From Verrucomicrobiota bacterium (GTDB taxonomy: Bacteria; Verrucomicrobiota; Verrucomicrobiia; Opitutales; Opitutaceae): 64,000 nt of DNA. Each line of letters opens with the position of its first letter. The stretch's first letter is position 1. The position numbers and the translations under genes were made by a program. The notes under the pieces were generated by a model, which did no database searches, was not told where the DNA came from, and was given only the letters and a program-made list of their open reading frames with translations. The stretch covers positions 62,001-126,000 of the forward strand of contig JAEZUE010000037.1 in NCBI GenBank assembly GCA_023443455.1, in the 5' to 3' direction. This document shows, piece after piece, positions 8,468-18,060 of this stretch.

Positions 8468-9181
8468 ATGCGGCCCGATACCACAGCAAACACCGGCGCG
8501 ATCGAGGCCAAGCTCGGCTATTCGTTCCGCCAACCCGATCTGCTCGGGGATGCGTTGCGCCATCCCTCCGCGGCGGCCCTCCGCCCCGGCTCCACCAGCA
8601 ACCAGCGCCTCGAGTTCCTCGGCGATGCCGTCCTCCAGCTCATCGTCTCCGAGGAACTCTACCGCCTCGACCCCGATGCTCGTGAGGGCGTGCTCAGCCG
8701 CCGGCGCGCCACCCTGACCAAGGGCGCCTTTCTGGTCCTGCTCGCCCGCGAACTCGGTCTCGACGAGGCGCTCGAACTGAGCCCCTCCGAAGAGCAGACC
8801 GGCGGCCGCGAGCGCGCCTCCTCGTTGGAGGATGTGTTCGAAGCCTTGGTCGCAGCGCTCTACCTCGACGCCGGCATCGACACCACCCGCGCAGTGGTTC
8901 TCCGCTGGTACGGCCCGTTCGAACAACGCCTCGCGCTCTTCGAACATGTCGACAATCCGAAAGGCCGGCTGCAGGAGCTCGTCCAGCCCGTGCACGGCAA
9001 CAACGCTCTCACCTACGAGGTCATCCGCACCCAGGGCCAACCTCACGACCGCCATTTCGACGTTCATCTTCATCTACTTGGTCGCTTAATTGGAACCGGG
9101 ACTGGCCGATCCAAGAAGGAAGCCGAGGAAAATGCCGCCCGCGAAGCACTCCGCCAATGGAAGACATCCGCGCCAAACTGA
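8468..9181 (+). CDS. rnc: Ribonuclease III
   Basis: The 237-residue enzyme cuts double-stranded RNA in rRNA processing and mRNA turnover. The catalytic domain has the signature NQRLEFLGDAVLQL and the second acidic cluster SLEDVFEALVAALYLDAG. The C-terminal double-stranded-RNA-binding domain begins at NPKGRLQELVQ and ends GTGRSKKEAEENAAREAL. Length is normal. The last 25 bases overlap the start of the HDOD gene in another frame, implying co-translation. Confidence 0.97.
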   Translation: MRPDTTANTGAIEAKLGYSFRQPDLLGDALRHPSAAALRPGSTSNQRLEFLGDAVLQLIVSEELYRLDPDAREGVLSRRRATLTKGAFLVLLARELGLDEALELSPSEEQTGGRERASSLEDVFEALVAALYLDAGIDTTRAVVLRWYGPFEQRLALFEHVDNPKGRLQELVQPVHGNNALTYEVIRTQGQPHDRHFDVHLHLLGRLIGTGTGRSKKEAEENAAREALRQWKTSAPN

Positions 9182-9999
9182 AGTCCGAGCACCCGATCCC
9201 GCCCCTGCCCGCCGTCTCCCAGCGGCTGCTCGAGCTGATCAACCAGGACGCCCCCTTCGAGGAAATCTCCACCGTCCTCGCGACCGATTCGGCCATGGCC
9301 GCCCGCGTCCTGCGCGTCGCCAATTCCGCCGCCCTGCGCGGCGCCACCCCGATCGATTCGCTGACCGAGGCCTTCATGCGCCTGGGCACGACCCAACTCC
9401 GCCAACTCATCCTCGGCTTGGTCTTCGTGCACCATTTCCCACGCCGCGGCGCCTTCGACTACGTGGCCTTCTGGCGCCATAGCCTCCACGTCGCCCTCGC
9501 GGCCCAACAACTCGAATACCACTCCAACGGCCTCAGGATCGTCAGCAGCGACGTCTACACCGCCGGCCTGCTGCACGACATCGGCATCGCCTTCCTCAAC
9601 CTCAGCGCCGCGACCCGCTACAAGGAAGTCATCGTCGAAACCCGCTCCTCCGGCGAAGCGCTCGACGTGGTCGAACGCCGCCTGCTCGGGGTCGACCACC
9701 ACGAGGCCTCGGCCCACCTGCTCACCGAGTGGCGCTTCCCGCCCTCGATCGTCGCCGTCTGCCAGCACCACAGCCACCCGGAGAACGCCAAGGAAAACCT
9801 GCGCGATCTCGTGCGCCTGGTCGGCACCGCCGACCGCCTCATCTGGGGCATGGGACTCGACAACGGCGCCAAGCGCGTCGGCGCCGACTTCGACGCCGCC
9901 GCCGAGCTGCCCGCGCTGAGGATCCCCGTCGACCGCCACGAAAAGGTCGTCGCCGAGGTGAAGTCCCGCGCCGAACACATCGAGGAATTGCTTTCCTGA
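9157..9999 (+). CDS. HDOD domain signalling protein
   Basis: The 280-residue protein is a single HDOD domain. The N-terminal half has IPPLPAVSQRLLELIN and DSAMAARVLRVANSA, the usual HDOD opening. The core keeps LLHDIG near residue 140 and GVDHHEASAHLLTEW near residue 180. HDOD proteins are non-catalytic relatives of HD phosphohydrolases acting in signalling, motility or DNA-damage regulation. The start overlaps the end of rnc and the stop is 34 bases before mfd. No second domain is present, so its partner is unknown. Confidence 0.92.
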   Translation: MEDIRAKLKSEHPIPPLPAVSQRLLELINQDAPFEEISTVLATDSAMAARVLRVANSAALRGATPIDSLTEAFMRLGTTQLRQLILGLVFVHHFPRRGAFDYVAFWRHSLHVALAAQQLEYHSNGLRIVSSDVYTAGLLHDIGIAFLNLSAATRYKEVIVETRSSGEALDVVERRLLGVDHHEASAHLLTEWRFPPSIVAVCQHHSHPENAKENLRDLVRLVGTADRLIWGMGLDNGAKRVGADFDAAAELPALRIPVDRHEKVVAEVKSRAEHIEELLS

Positions 10000-10033
10000 T
10001 GCGTTGCGCCCGTCGCCGGTATCGGTCGCCTCG

Positions 10034-13000
10034 ATGAGCCACGATCTCCCGCGGACCCGGCTCACCGGAATCGGCCGGCCCGCCGCGCCGTTCGTCGTCG
10101 AGACGCTGCTGCGCCGCCGCCCCGCGCCCGTCTGGCTGCTGCTCGCCGCCACTCCTCGCGCAGCCGAACAATTCGCCGCCGACCTCGCGCTCGCCCATGC
10201 GCTCGCCGGCGATGCGGCGCCGCTCGAAATCGCCTGCCTGCCCCCACTGCCCGACCCGCAGACCGGCATGCGCGAGGCCTTCGCCATCGCCAGCGACCGG
10301 CTGGCCGCGCTCGGCCACCTCCGGGCGCGTCGCGGGTTTTCCGGCACAAATTGGCCCGACACCCTGGTGCTCGTCGCCACGCCGACCGCGCTCTTCCAGC
10401 CCGTGCCCGCGATCGACGCGGTCACGACCCGGGAGCTCACGCTCAGGACCGGGCAGCCCCACCCGTTCAAGGCGCTGCTCGAGAAGCTCGCCGAACTCGA
10501 CTACGACCACGAACCGCTGTGCGAGGAGCCCGGCCAATACGCGGTGCGCGGCGGCATCGTCGACATCTATCCCGTCACGGCCGACGCGCCCGTGCGCATC
10601 GATTTCTTCGGCGACGAGATCGAGGAGATCCGCCGCCTCGACCCGGTCACCCAGCGCTCGGGCGACAAGCTCGAGAGCGTCGTGCTCACGGCCAGCCCGA
10701 GCCTAGCGATGCCCTCCGCCCAGACCGGCATCGCCGCCTACCTCGGCCCGCGGACCCACTTCCTCGCGATCGACCCGCCCGAACTGGCCCGCGCCTACGA
10801 AGACGAACTGCGCGCCACCTCCGACGGCAACGCCCTGCCACCGTCCTTGGCGGACGGCTTCGCTCCGGTCTTCGGCACCCGCGCCGGCCGCGGCGACTGG
10901 TTCGGCGGCCTGTTCGACCTCGACGTCGACGACGAGCTGTTCGGCCCGGCCGTCGAGACCGAGGAGTGGCGGACCGAGGCCCTGTCGTTGCACCGCACCC
11001 AGCCCGAGCCCCATCTCATCGCGGAGGATCGGCTCAACGCCGAGCAGGAGGCCCGGCGACGCTTCCTGCTCGATGTCCGCGCCTGGGCCGGCGAGGGCTG
11101 GCGCATCCATTTTCTCCTGCCGCGCGAAGCCGAGGAATCCCGGGTGAAGGAGATCCTCGCCGAGGAGAAGATCCGGATCCCGGGCCTGCGCTGGAGCCGC
11201 GGCACCCTCGACGAGGGCTGCCGCTTCGGTCGCACCGCCTCGACCGGTCCGGCCTGGGACGGCCTGCCCTCCGGCTGCCCCGGCGTCGTGCTGGTCTCCG
11301 AAACGGAGATCTTCGGCCGCCACCGGCAGCGCCGCTCCCCCGCGCGGCGCCGCGCGACCGTCCAGAACTCGCAGGTCGACCAGCTGCTCGACTTCGCGGA
11401 CCTGGTCGAAGGCGACCACATCGTGCACCTCCAGCACGGGGTCGGCATCTTCCGCGGCCTCACCCGCCTCGAATCCGGCGGACAGATACGCGAGGTGCTC
11501 TCGGTCGAGTTCGCCGACCAGATCACCCTGCACGTGCCGTTGCAGGAATCCCATCTGCTGAGCCGCTACGTCGGCCTGTCGAAGAGCCGGCCCACGCTCG
11601 CCAAGATCGGCTCGAACCGCTGGGAGAAAACCCGCCAGGCGGCCGAGCGCGCCACCATCGACCTCGCCGCGGAGCTGCTCGAGGTGCAGGCCAAACGCGA
11701 CAGCCAGCCCGGGCACGCCTTCGGGCCCGACACCGCGTGGCAGCAGGAATTCGAGGGCGCATTCCCCTTCACCGAGACCCCCGACCAGCTGCGCGCGATC
11801 GTGGATACCAAGGCCGATCTCGAAAAGGGCCGACCCACCGACCGGCTCATCTGCGGCGACGTCGGTTTCGGCAAGACCGAGGTCGCCATCCGCGCCGCGT
11901 TCAAGGCGGTGATGGGCGGCAAGCAGGTCGCCGTGCTCGTGCCCACGACCGTGCTCGCCCAGCAGCACTTCAACACCTTCAGCGAACGCATGGCCGGCTA
12001 CCCGGTCGTGGTCGAAATGCTCAGCCGCTTTCGTACCCGCCAGGAGCAGACACGGATCACCGCGGGGCTCGCCACCGGCAAGATCGACATCGTCGTCGGC
12101 ACGCACCGTGTCCTCAACCGCGACCTCGCCTTCCGCGACCTCGGGCTGGTGGTGATCGACGAGGAACAGCGTTTCGGCGTGAAGCACAAGGAGGCGTTCA
12201 AACGCTGGCGCGCCTCCGTCGACATGGTGTCGATGAGCGCCACCCCGATCCCGCGCACGCTGTACATGGCGATGGTCGGCGCCCGCGACCTGAGCGTCAT
12301 CGAGACCCCGCCGGTCGACCGGTTGCCGATCCAGACCGTCGTGAAGAGCTACGACGACAAGCTCGTCACCGAGGCGATCCGCCACGAGATCCGCCGTGGC
12401 GGCCAGGTCTTCTACCTGCACAACCGCGTGCTCACGATCGAGGCCGTCGCCCAGCATATCCGCCAACTGGTGCCGGAGGTCTCGGTCGGCGTCGGCCACG
12501 GCCAGATGGACGAGGCCGACCTCGAACGCGTGATGACCGACTTCGTCGCCGGCCGCTACCAGGTGCTCGTCTGCACGACGATCATCGAGAGCGGTCTGGA
12601 TATCCCCAACTGCAACACGATCATCATCGAGGGCGCCGACCGCTTCGGGCTGTCGCAGCTCTACCAGCTGCGCGGCCGCGTCGGCCGTTTCCGGCACCAG
12701 GCCTACGCCTACCTCCTGCTGCACCGCCACGCCCGCCTGCTCGACCACGCGCGGCACCGGCTCAACGCGATCCGCCAATACAACCAGCTCGGCGCGGGCT
12801 TCCGCATCGCGATGCGCGACCTCGAGTTGCGCGGTGCGGGCAACCTGCTCGGCCCCGAACAAAGCGGGCACGTCGCCGGCGTCGGCTTCGAGCTCTACTG
12901 CCAGCTGCTCCGCCAGAGCGTCTCCCGCCTCAAGGGCGAGAAGACCGCCACCCGTATCCGCGCCACGGTGAAACTCGACTTCGTCTTCATCGGCGAGGGA

Positions 13001-13456
13001 GACCCCGCCACGATCGGCCGCGGCCGCAAGGAGGACGGCTTCACCGCACTCAAGGACGCCGAACTCGACGGCTCCGACTGCGAGCCCATCCAGGCGCGCG
13101 TGCCGTCGGCCTACCTCACCGAGGCGCGCCTCCGCATCGACGTCTACCGTCGCCTCGCGATCGCCGAGGATCTCGCGCAGCTCAAACAGGTCGAAGCCGA
13201 CCTGAAGGACCGTTTCGGGCGCTTCGGCGAGGAAGTGAAAGCGCTGCTCGCGGTCACCGAAATCCGCGTGCGCGCGGAACAGAAGGCCATTCTGTCGGTC
13301 GAGGTCACGGGCAACCGGCTCAAATGCCTGCGTGCCAGTGGTCGGCCCAACGACTTCTGTATGCTCTCCGGGAGGTTTCCCCGCTTGACCGCACCCACCG
13401 CCCAAAAAAGACTCCGCGAAATCTGTTCGTTCCTGAACAATCTCCCAAACCCATGA
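10034..13456 (+). CDS. mfd: Transcription-repair coupling factor
   Basis: The 1140-residue translocase removes stalled RNA polymerase and recruits UvrA. In order it shows a UvrB-like N-terminal region (QYAVRGGIVDIYPV), the CarD/RID polymerase-binding domain (GDHIVHLQHGVGIFRGL, about residue 460), the helicase core with Walker A GDVGFGKTEVA (about 610), DEEQ box VIDEEQRFGVKHKE (about 708) and MSATPIPRTLYMAM, and a C-terminal TRCF domain ending near EARLRIDVYRRLAIA. The start MSHDLPRTRL at 10034 is preferred over an in-frame ATG ten codons upstream. Its stop overlaps the next ATG (ATGA). Confidence 0.97.
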   Translation: MSHDLPRTRLTGIGRPAAPFVVETLLRRRPAPVWLLLAATPRAAEQFAADLALAHALAGDAAPLEIACLPPLPDPQTGMREAFAIASDRLAALGHLRARRGFSGTNWPDTLVLVATPTALFQPVPAIDAVTTRELTLRTGQPHPFKALLEKLAELDYDHEPLCEEPGQYAVRGGIVDIYPVTADAPVRIDFFGDEIEEIRRLDPVTQRSGDKLESVVLTASPSLAMPSAQTGIAAYLGPRTHFLAIDPPELARAYEDELRATSDGNALPPSLADGFAPVFGTRAGRGDWFGGLFDLDVDDELFGPAVETEEWRTEALSLHRTQPEPHLIAEDRLNAEQEARRRFLLDVRAWAGEGWRIHFLLPREAEESRVKEILAEEKIRIPGLRWSRGTLDEGCRFGRTASTGPAWDGLPSGCPGVVLVSETEIFGRHRQRRSPARRRATVQNSQVDQLLDFADLVEGDHIVHLQHGVGIFRGLTRLESGGQIREVLSVEFADQITLHVPLQESHLLSRYVGLSKSRPTLAKIGSNRWEKTRQAAERATIDLAAELLEVQAKRDSQPGHAFGPDTAWQQEFEGAFPFTETPDQLRAIVDTKADLEKGRPTDRLICGDVGFGKTEVAIRAAFKAVMGGKQVAVLVPTTVLAQQHFNTFSERMAGYPVVVEMLSRFRTRQEQTRITAGLATGKIDIVVGTHRVLNRDLAFRDLGLVVIDEEQRFGVKHKEAFKRWRASVDMVSMSATPIPRTLYMAMVGARDLSVIETPPVDRLPIQTVVKSYDDKLVTEAIRHEIRRGGQVFYLHNRVLTIEAVAQHIRQLVPEVSVGVGHGQMDEADLERVMTDFVAGRYQVLVCTTIIESGLDIPNCNTIIIEGADRFGLSQLYQLRGRVGRFRHQAYAYLLLHRHARLLDHARHRLNAIRQYNQLGAGFRIAMRDLELRGAGNLLGPEQSGHVAGVGFELYCQLLRQSVSRLKGEKTATRIRATVKLDFVFIGEGDPATIGRGRKEDGFTALKDAELDGSDCEPIQARVPSAYLTEARLRIDVYRRLAIAEDLAQLKQVEADLKDRFGRFGEEVKALLAVTEIRVRAEQKAILSVEVTGNRLKCLRASGRPNDFCMLSGRFPRLTAPTAQKRLREICSFLNNLPNP

Positions 13457-14451
13457 TCGTTCGCCCCACCCTTTCCGCCGCCCTCGCCGCGCTGCTCCTG
13501 TTACTCTGTCCGGCCCGCGCTGAAGACACCCCGCAGCCCACAGACAATCTCGATCTGCGCTACGAAAACGGCATCGTCGCCGTCGTGGAGGACAAGGCGA
13601 TCACGGTCGAGGAGGTCCGCCGCGAACTCGCCCCGCTCGTGCCCGAGTTGATGCGCACGCACAAATCGCAGGAGGAATACAACCGCGCGCTCGAATCCCT
13701 CCAGGCCGACATCATCCAGCAGCTCATCGACCGCGTTCTCATCATCAAGGAATTCCGCAAGGACGAGAAAAAGAAGATCCCGCCCTACTACGTCGACAAC
13801 GAGATCTCCGACATCCAGACCGGCCAGTTCGAGGGCGACCGCTCCAAGTTCCTCGCCTACCTGCGCGCCAAGGGCAAAACCCAGCGCGAGTTCCGCCGCG
13901 AGATCGAGGAGGACATCATCTACAGCTACATGCGCTCCCAGATGCGCAAGAGCACGAGCGTCATCAGCCCGGTCAAGATCCAGACCTACTACAACGAGAA
14001 CAAGGACAAGTTCTACCAGGACGACGCCGTCGACATGCGGCTGATCCAGCTCAACCGCAATTCCCTCACCGAGAGCGAACTTCTCGCCCAGGCCAACAAC
14101 GTGGTCGCCCGCGTCAACGCCGGCGAAAAGTTCGACGAGATCGCCAAGGAAGTCAGCCAGGACGCCCGCAAGGACCGCGGCGGCGACTGGGGCTGGCAGA
14201 AACGCGCCGACCTGCGCAAGGAATTCGTCGACCAGCTCTTCGCCCTCGAAAAAGGCCAGTGCACCCAGCCGATCATCCTCGGCGAATCCGCCTTCGTGCT
14301 CTATGTCGCCGACCGCAAATTCGCCGGTATCCAGCCCATCGAGGCCGTGCGCAGCGACATCGAGCGCATCCTCGTCTCCCAGATGGCCCGCGACGCCCAG
14401 GAGCAGTGGCTCGAGCGGCTCCGGCGCAACGGCTACGTGAAATACTACTGA
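13453..14451 (+). CDS. SurA/PrsA-like peptidyl-prolyl isomerase
   Basis: A 332-residue exported protein: signal peptide MIVRPTLSAALAALLLLL with cleavage likely after CPARA, a SurA-type N-terminal helical chaperone region (about residues 30-190) and one parvulin (PpiC) domain with DAVDMRLIQLNRNS, then RGGDWGWQKRADLRKEF. It probably helps fold outer-membrane or periplasmic proteins. Classical SurA has two parvulin domains and this one has one, so I do not give a gene symbol. It is coupled to mfd by an ATGA overlap and followed by a strong terminator. Confidence 0.92.
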   Translation: MIVRPTLSAALAALLLLLCPARAEDTPQPTDNLDLRYENGIVAVVEDKAITVEEVRRELAPLVPELMRTHKSQEEYNRALESLQADIIQQLIDRVLIIKEFRKDEKKKIPPYYVDNEISDIQTGQFEGDRSKFLAYLRAKGKTQREFRREIEEDIIYSYMRSQMRKSTSVISPVKIQTYYNENKDKFYQDDAVDMRLIQLNRNSLTESELLAQANNVVARVNAGEKFDEIAKEVSQDARKDRGGDWGWQKRADLRKEFVDQLFALEKGQCTQPIILGESAFVLYVADRKFAGIQPIEAVRSDIERILVSQMARDAQEQWLERLRRNGYVKYY

Positions 14452-14478
14452 GCGACGATCGCCATACCCGCTTTCCAC

Positions 14479-14506
14479 GGCCGCACCCGCCCCGGTGCGG
14501 CCTTTT
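14479..14506 (+). terminator. Intrinsic terminator after the SurA-like gene
   Basis: A perfect 9-bp stem GGCCGCACC/GGTGCGGCC (14479-14487 and 14494-14502), 6-base loop and TTTT, 28 bases after the stop. Confidence 0.85.
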
Positions 14507-14889
14507 GCTGCCCGCGCACCACCACGCCCTGGGCCCGTAGATGCGGAACTCGCCTTTCGGAGGAGTGGAACCACCAACGCCCACCATCCGGCACCAACGC
14601 GGAAGGCGTTCGGCACTGCAGGCCAGGGCGCCGACCCGGCCCGTGGATCCAACATTTTGCCACAGATGGCCACCAAGCTGCACCGATCCCCGGAGGATGG
14701 GATCGCAGATGGCCCCAGACAAACGCCGATCTGGCCCGTGGTGATGATCGTGAGACCAGCGCAGCGTGGCGGCCGCACTCGCAATCGCCGGCCCGAAAGG
14801 ACGAGGTTCGGTACCTTGACTCCACCGCGGCATCGAACCAGCCTGCGCCCCGCATTTTCCGCATCACTCAACCTCCCAAACGAAACACC
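14507..14889. other. Intergenic region before the thioredoxin gene
   Basis: About 380 bases with no frame that looks like a gene. It holds the upstream region of the thioredoxin gene; a TTGACT at 14817 could be part of a promoter but I cannot pair it with a clear -10 box. No recognisable RNA or repeat. Confidence 0.45.
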
Positions 14890-15216
14890 ATGTCCGAAAA
14901 CATCGCCCAACTTACGACCGCCACCTTCGACGATGCCGTCACCAAGTCCGCCACGCCCGTGCTTGTGGATTTCTGGGCACCGTGGTGCGGACCGTGCAAG
15001 GCCATCGCCCCCATCCTCGAGGAGCTCGCCAAGGACCTCGTCGGCAAGTTGGCGATCGCGAAGGTCAATGTGGACGAGGCCGGCGAGATCGCCGGAAAGT
15101 ATGGCATCCGCGCGATCCCAACCATGATCCTCTTCAAAGACGGCGTGGTCGTGGACACCTTCGTCGGCCTGGTCGACAAGGCCACGTTGCGCGCGAAGAT
15201 CGCCGCGAAGCTCTGA
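14890..15216 (+). CDS. trxA: Thioredoxin
   Basis: A 108-residue single-domain thioredoxin with active site DFWAPWCGPCKAIAPIL (redox pair C33/C36), cis-proline region GIRAIPTMILFKDG and the usual KVNVDE strand. It reduces protein disulfides in the cytoplasm. No signal peptide. It is followed by a strong terminator, so it is probably monocistronic. Confidence 0.97.
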   Translation: MSENIAQLTTATFDDAVTKSATPVLVDFWAPWCGPCKAIAPILEELAKDLVGKLAIAKVNVDEAGEIAGKYGIRAIPTMILFKDGVVVDTFVGLVDKATLRAKIAAKL

Positions 15217-15241
15217 ACGCAGTCCTGAGCGCCATCTTTCG

Positions 15242-15269
15242 GGCCGGCTCCGCAAGGGGCCGGCCGTTT
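15242..15269 (+). terminator. Intrinsic terminator after trxA
   Basis: A 10-bp stem (15242-15251 with 15256-15265, one G-T pair) closed by a GCAA tetraloop and followed by GTTTT, 25 bases after the trxA stop. Confidence 0.85.
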
Positions 15270-15325
15270 TATCGGCGGTGGGCGCCGCGGTGCTTGCGCC
15301 CACCGCAGCGGGGAAGAACGATCCG

Positions 15326-16171
15326 ATGATTTCCACCATGCTCGCAACCGGCAGTTTGAGCGACCGCTATTGGGTTCACGATTGGCAGCCGTTTCTCTGG
15401 GAGTTTTCCCCGGGACTCGGGATTCGTTACTACGGTCTGGCGTACCTCTTGGGCTTTGCGATCGGTTATTGGCTGCTGGGGCGCTACACGAAGACCGGCC
15501 GGTCACCCCTGACTCCGGCCCAGAACGGCGACTTCTTCTTCGCGCTGCTGCTCGGGGTCATGCTCGGGGGCAGACTCGGCTATTTTCTCCTGTATAACCC
15601 GGCGGGCTTTCTCGAGCCGCTTTCTTTGCTGCGCGTCTGGGATGGCGGCATGGCCAGCCACGGAGGCTTCCTCGGCGTGCTGGTCGCGCTGCTTTGGTTC
15701 GCCCGGCAGACGAAAACCAGATTCTGGACGCTGGCCGATCTGGCCGCGACGATCACGGCGCCCGGGTTGTTGTTGGGCCGCATCGCGAATTTCATCAACG
15801 GCGAGCTCTGGGGAAAAGTTTCGGACGTGCCGTGGGCGGTAATCTTCCCATTGAGCGACCCGAGCAGGCCGATCGACTACATCCAGCCGCGCCATCCCTC
15901 GCAGCTCTACGAGGCCGCCCTCGAAGGTCTCGCGTTGCTTGTTTACACGCAAATCCGGTTCTGGCGCAGCGACACGGTGCAGCGCCATCCCGGTCAGCTC
16001 ACCGGGGAGTTCCTGGTCGGCTACGCGCTGGCGCGGGTGTTCTGCGAACTATTCCGCGAGCCCGATGCGACACTGATCGCAGGTCTGAGCCGTGGCACCT
16101 TCTACTCGCTAGCGCTTCTGGTCACCGGACTCGCGATTCTCATCTGGGCGCGATGGAAACCTGCCAAGTAG
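15326..16171 (+). CDS. lgt: Prolipoprotein diacylglyceryl transferase
   Basis: The 281-residue inner-membrane enzyme transfers diacylglycerol to the lipobox cysteine of prolipoproteins. It has about seven helices, the signature GRIANFINGELWG, the essential-histidine region MASHGGFLG and RHPSQLYEA. I chose the ATG at 15326, which has GGGGAAG upstream; an ATG-less extension of 16 codons is possible but runs back toward the trxA terminator. Confidence 0.97.
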   Translation: MISTMLATGSLSDRYWVHDWQPFLWEFSPGLGIRYYGLAYLLGFAIGYWLLGRYTKTGRSPLTPAQNGDFFFALLLGVMLGGRLGYFLLYNPAGFLEPLSLLRVWDGGMASHGGFLGVLVALLWFARQTKTRFWTLADLAATITAPGLLLGRIANFINGELWGKVSDVPWAVIFPLSDPSRPIDYIQPRHPSQLYEAALEGLALLVYTQIRFWRSDTVQRHPGQLTGEFLVGYALARVFCELFREPDATLIAGLSRGTFYSLALLVTGLAILIWARWKPAK

Positions 16172-16324
16172 CACACCCCAGCCGCAATGGGGCGATCGCC
16201 CGCCGACGGCCATTCTAGAGATAGCCCACGTTTCGCTTTGCCAATTTAGCGCTGTGCCGTAGACCCGAGCCCTCAGTTCCAGGCCGGACAAGATGAGGAG
16301 CAACAATCCGGTCGGGCACCATCC

Positions 16325-17470
16325 ATGGTTTCCACCGTCTCAGAACCGGTCTTCATCATCACCCACGAATTCCATCCGCGCCGCGGGGGAATCGCCACCT
16401 TCACCGAAGAGATCGCGCGGGCATCGGTGAACCTCGGGTACAAGACCGAAGTCTGGGCACCGCAAGCCCCTGGCGAGCCCGAGAAATCGTGGCCATTCCC
16501 GATCCGCCGTCTCGCGCTCAAGGGCACGCACGACCTCGGCTGCCAGGTGCGCCTCGCCCGCCACCTCGTCTCGAACCGGCGCACGTTGCGCAAGGCCACC
16601 GTCTATCTGCCGGAGCCGGGGCCCATGCTGGCAATGATGCCGCTGCAATATTTCAAGGCGCTGCGCCCCAGGCGCCTGCTCCTCACCTTCCACGGTTCCG
16701 AGATCCTGCGTTTCGCGGAGACCGGCACCCGCCGCTGCCTCGCCCGTGCGCTGATCCGCCGTGCCGACCGGATCAGTACGCTGACCAACTACACCCACCG
16801 CCTGCTCTGCACCCATTTCCCCGAAGCGGCGGGCAAGGCGATCATCACCCCCGGGGCGTTGCGGTCCGATTTCGCGGACGCCAAACCCCGGCGCACCGTC
16901 CCAAGCGAAAAGGTGATCATTCTCACGGTGGGGCGCCTCCATCCGCGCAAGGGGCAGATGTTCATCATCGAGGCGCTCAAAGCCCTGCCCGCGCACCAGC
17001 GCAACCGCATCGAATACTGGATGGTCGGCACCGGCCGCCGCGAGGGCTACGAAATGCTTCTGCGCGAGGCGGCCGAAAATAGCGGCATCACCGCGCGCTT
17101 CTTCGGCGATGTCGGCGACGACCAACTCGACGACATCTACGACCAGGCGGACATCTTTGCGATGACCAGCATCAACCACGAGTCGAGCGTGGAGGGCTTC
17201 GGACTGGTCTATCTGGAAGCCTCGGCCCATGGGCTGCCGGTGGTCGCCCATGCGGTCGGAGGCGTACCCGAGGCGGTCGTCGACGGAGTCACCGGCCTGC
17301 TCGTGCCGCCCGTGAACCTCCCGGCATTGACCACCGCTTTCCAACGGTTGGTGACAGATACCGACCTACGGCACGAACTCGGGCGCAACGGCCAAGAGTG
17401 GGCGCGCCGGAATTGTTGGCAGCGCTCGGCCGGAGTGCTGCTTGCCGGGGGACAGCAGGCCATCATCTAG
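16325..17470 (+). CDS. GT4-family glycosyltransferase
   Basis: A 381-residue GT-B fold glycosyltransferase. The N-terminal domain begins VFIITHEFHPRRGGIATFTEE with the glycine-rich acceptor loop. The C-terminal donor domain has TVGRLHPRKGQMFIIEAL and the E-x7-E element ESSVEGFGLVYLEASAHGLP near residue 285. These retaining enzymes use nucleotide or phospho-sugars to build glycolipids or polysaccharides; donor and acceptor cannot be told. It lies alone between lgt and a thioesterase gene, not in a polysaccharide cluster. Confidence 0.92.
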   Translation: MVSTVSEPVFIITHEFHPRRGGIATFTEEIARASVNLGYKTEVWAPQAPGEPEKSWPFPIRRLALKGTHDLGCQVRLARHLVSNRRTLRKATVYLPEPGPMLAMMPLQYFKALRPRRLLLTFHGSEILRFAETGTRRCLARALIRRADRISTLTNYTHRLLCTHFPEAAGKAIITPGALRSDFADAKPRRTVPSEKVIILTVGRLHPRKGQMFIIEALKALPAHQRNRIEYWMVGTGRREGYEMLLREAAENSGITARFFGDVGDDQLDDIYDQADIFAMTSINHESSVEGFGLVYLEASAHGLPVVAHAVGGVPEAVVDGVTGLLVPPVNLPALTTAFQRLVTDTDLRHELGRNGQEWARRNCWQRSAGVLLAGGQQAII

Positions 17471-17528
17471 AAGGCCTTTGTCCCGCCGCAGGCTTGGCCG
17501 GCCACCGTTTTTGTGGCCAACTGCGCAC

Positions 17529-17942
17529 ATGATCGAAGGCCGAACCGAACTGCGCGTGCGCTACGCCGAAACCGACATGATGGGCATCGTCTACCATGCC
17601 AACTACCTCGCCTGGTTCGAGGTCGGGCGCACGGAGCTGCTCCGGGCCCATGGGATACCCTACCGCTCCCTGGAGGAGGAGGGCTTCCGCCTTCCCGTAC
17701 TTGAAGTCCAGGCACGGTTTCACCGTCCCGCCCTCTACGACGACATCGTCACGATCGTCTCCCGCATGACCGAGCCGCCCTCGGTGCGGCTGCGCCTCGA
17801 CTACGAAGTGCAGGCCCGCGGGCTGAAGCTCGTCACCGGGCACACGCTGCACGCGTTCATCAACCGCCAGGGCGAACCCGTGCGCCCGCCGGCCGCCTTC
17901 GTCGCCCGCATGCGGGAGCTTTTCGGTCGGGCTGCGCCGTAG
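17529..17942 (+). CDS. YbgC/4-HBT family acyl-CoA thioesterase
   Basis: The 137-residue hotdog-fold protein has the family active-site region RYAETDMMGIVYHANYLAWFE, where the aspartate acts in thioester hydrolysis, followed by LLRAHGIPY. It is in the size range of YbgC-type thioesterases, which hydrolyse short or long acyl-CoA and often accompany Tol-Pal genes; no tol genes are here. The start at 17529 matches family length. It ends facing queG. Confidence 0.92.
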   Translation: MIEGRTELRVRYAETDMMGIVYHANYLAWFEVGRTELLRAHGIPYRSLEEEGFRLPVLEVQARFHRPALYDDIVTIVSRMTEPPSVRLRLDYEVQARGLKLVTGHTLHAFINRQGEPVRPPAAFVARMRELFGRAAP

Positions 17943-18060
17943 CGCGACTTCCTTCGCCCGAGGCGAAAGCCGTGTGGCCTTCGTCTGGGACGGCCCCCGC
18001 CACGCGAATTCCACTACGCAGCTTGGCCGTGCGCCCCGCGTGCGCGGCGGAGAACCCGGG

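Noticed and set aside
10703..13405. 900-codon minus-strand frame opposite mfd
   Set aside because: The whole stretch is covered by mfd with all motifs in order. The antisense protein has no recognisable feature.
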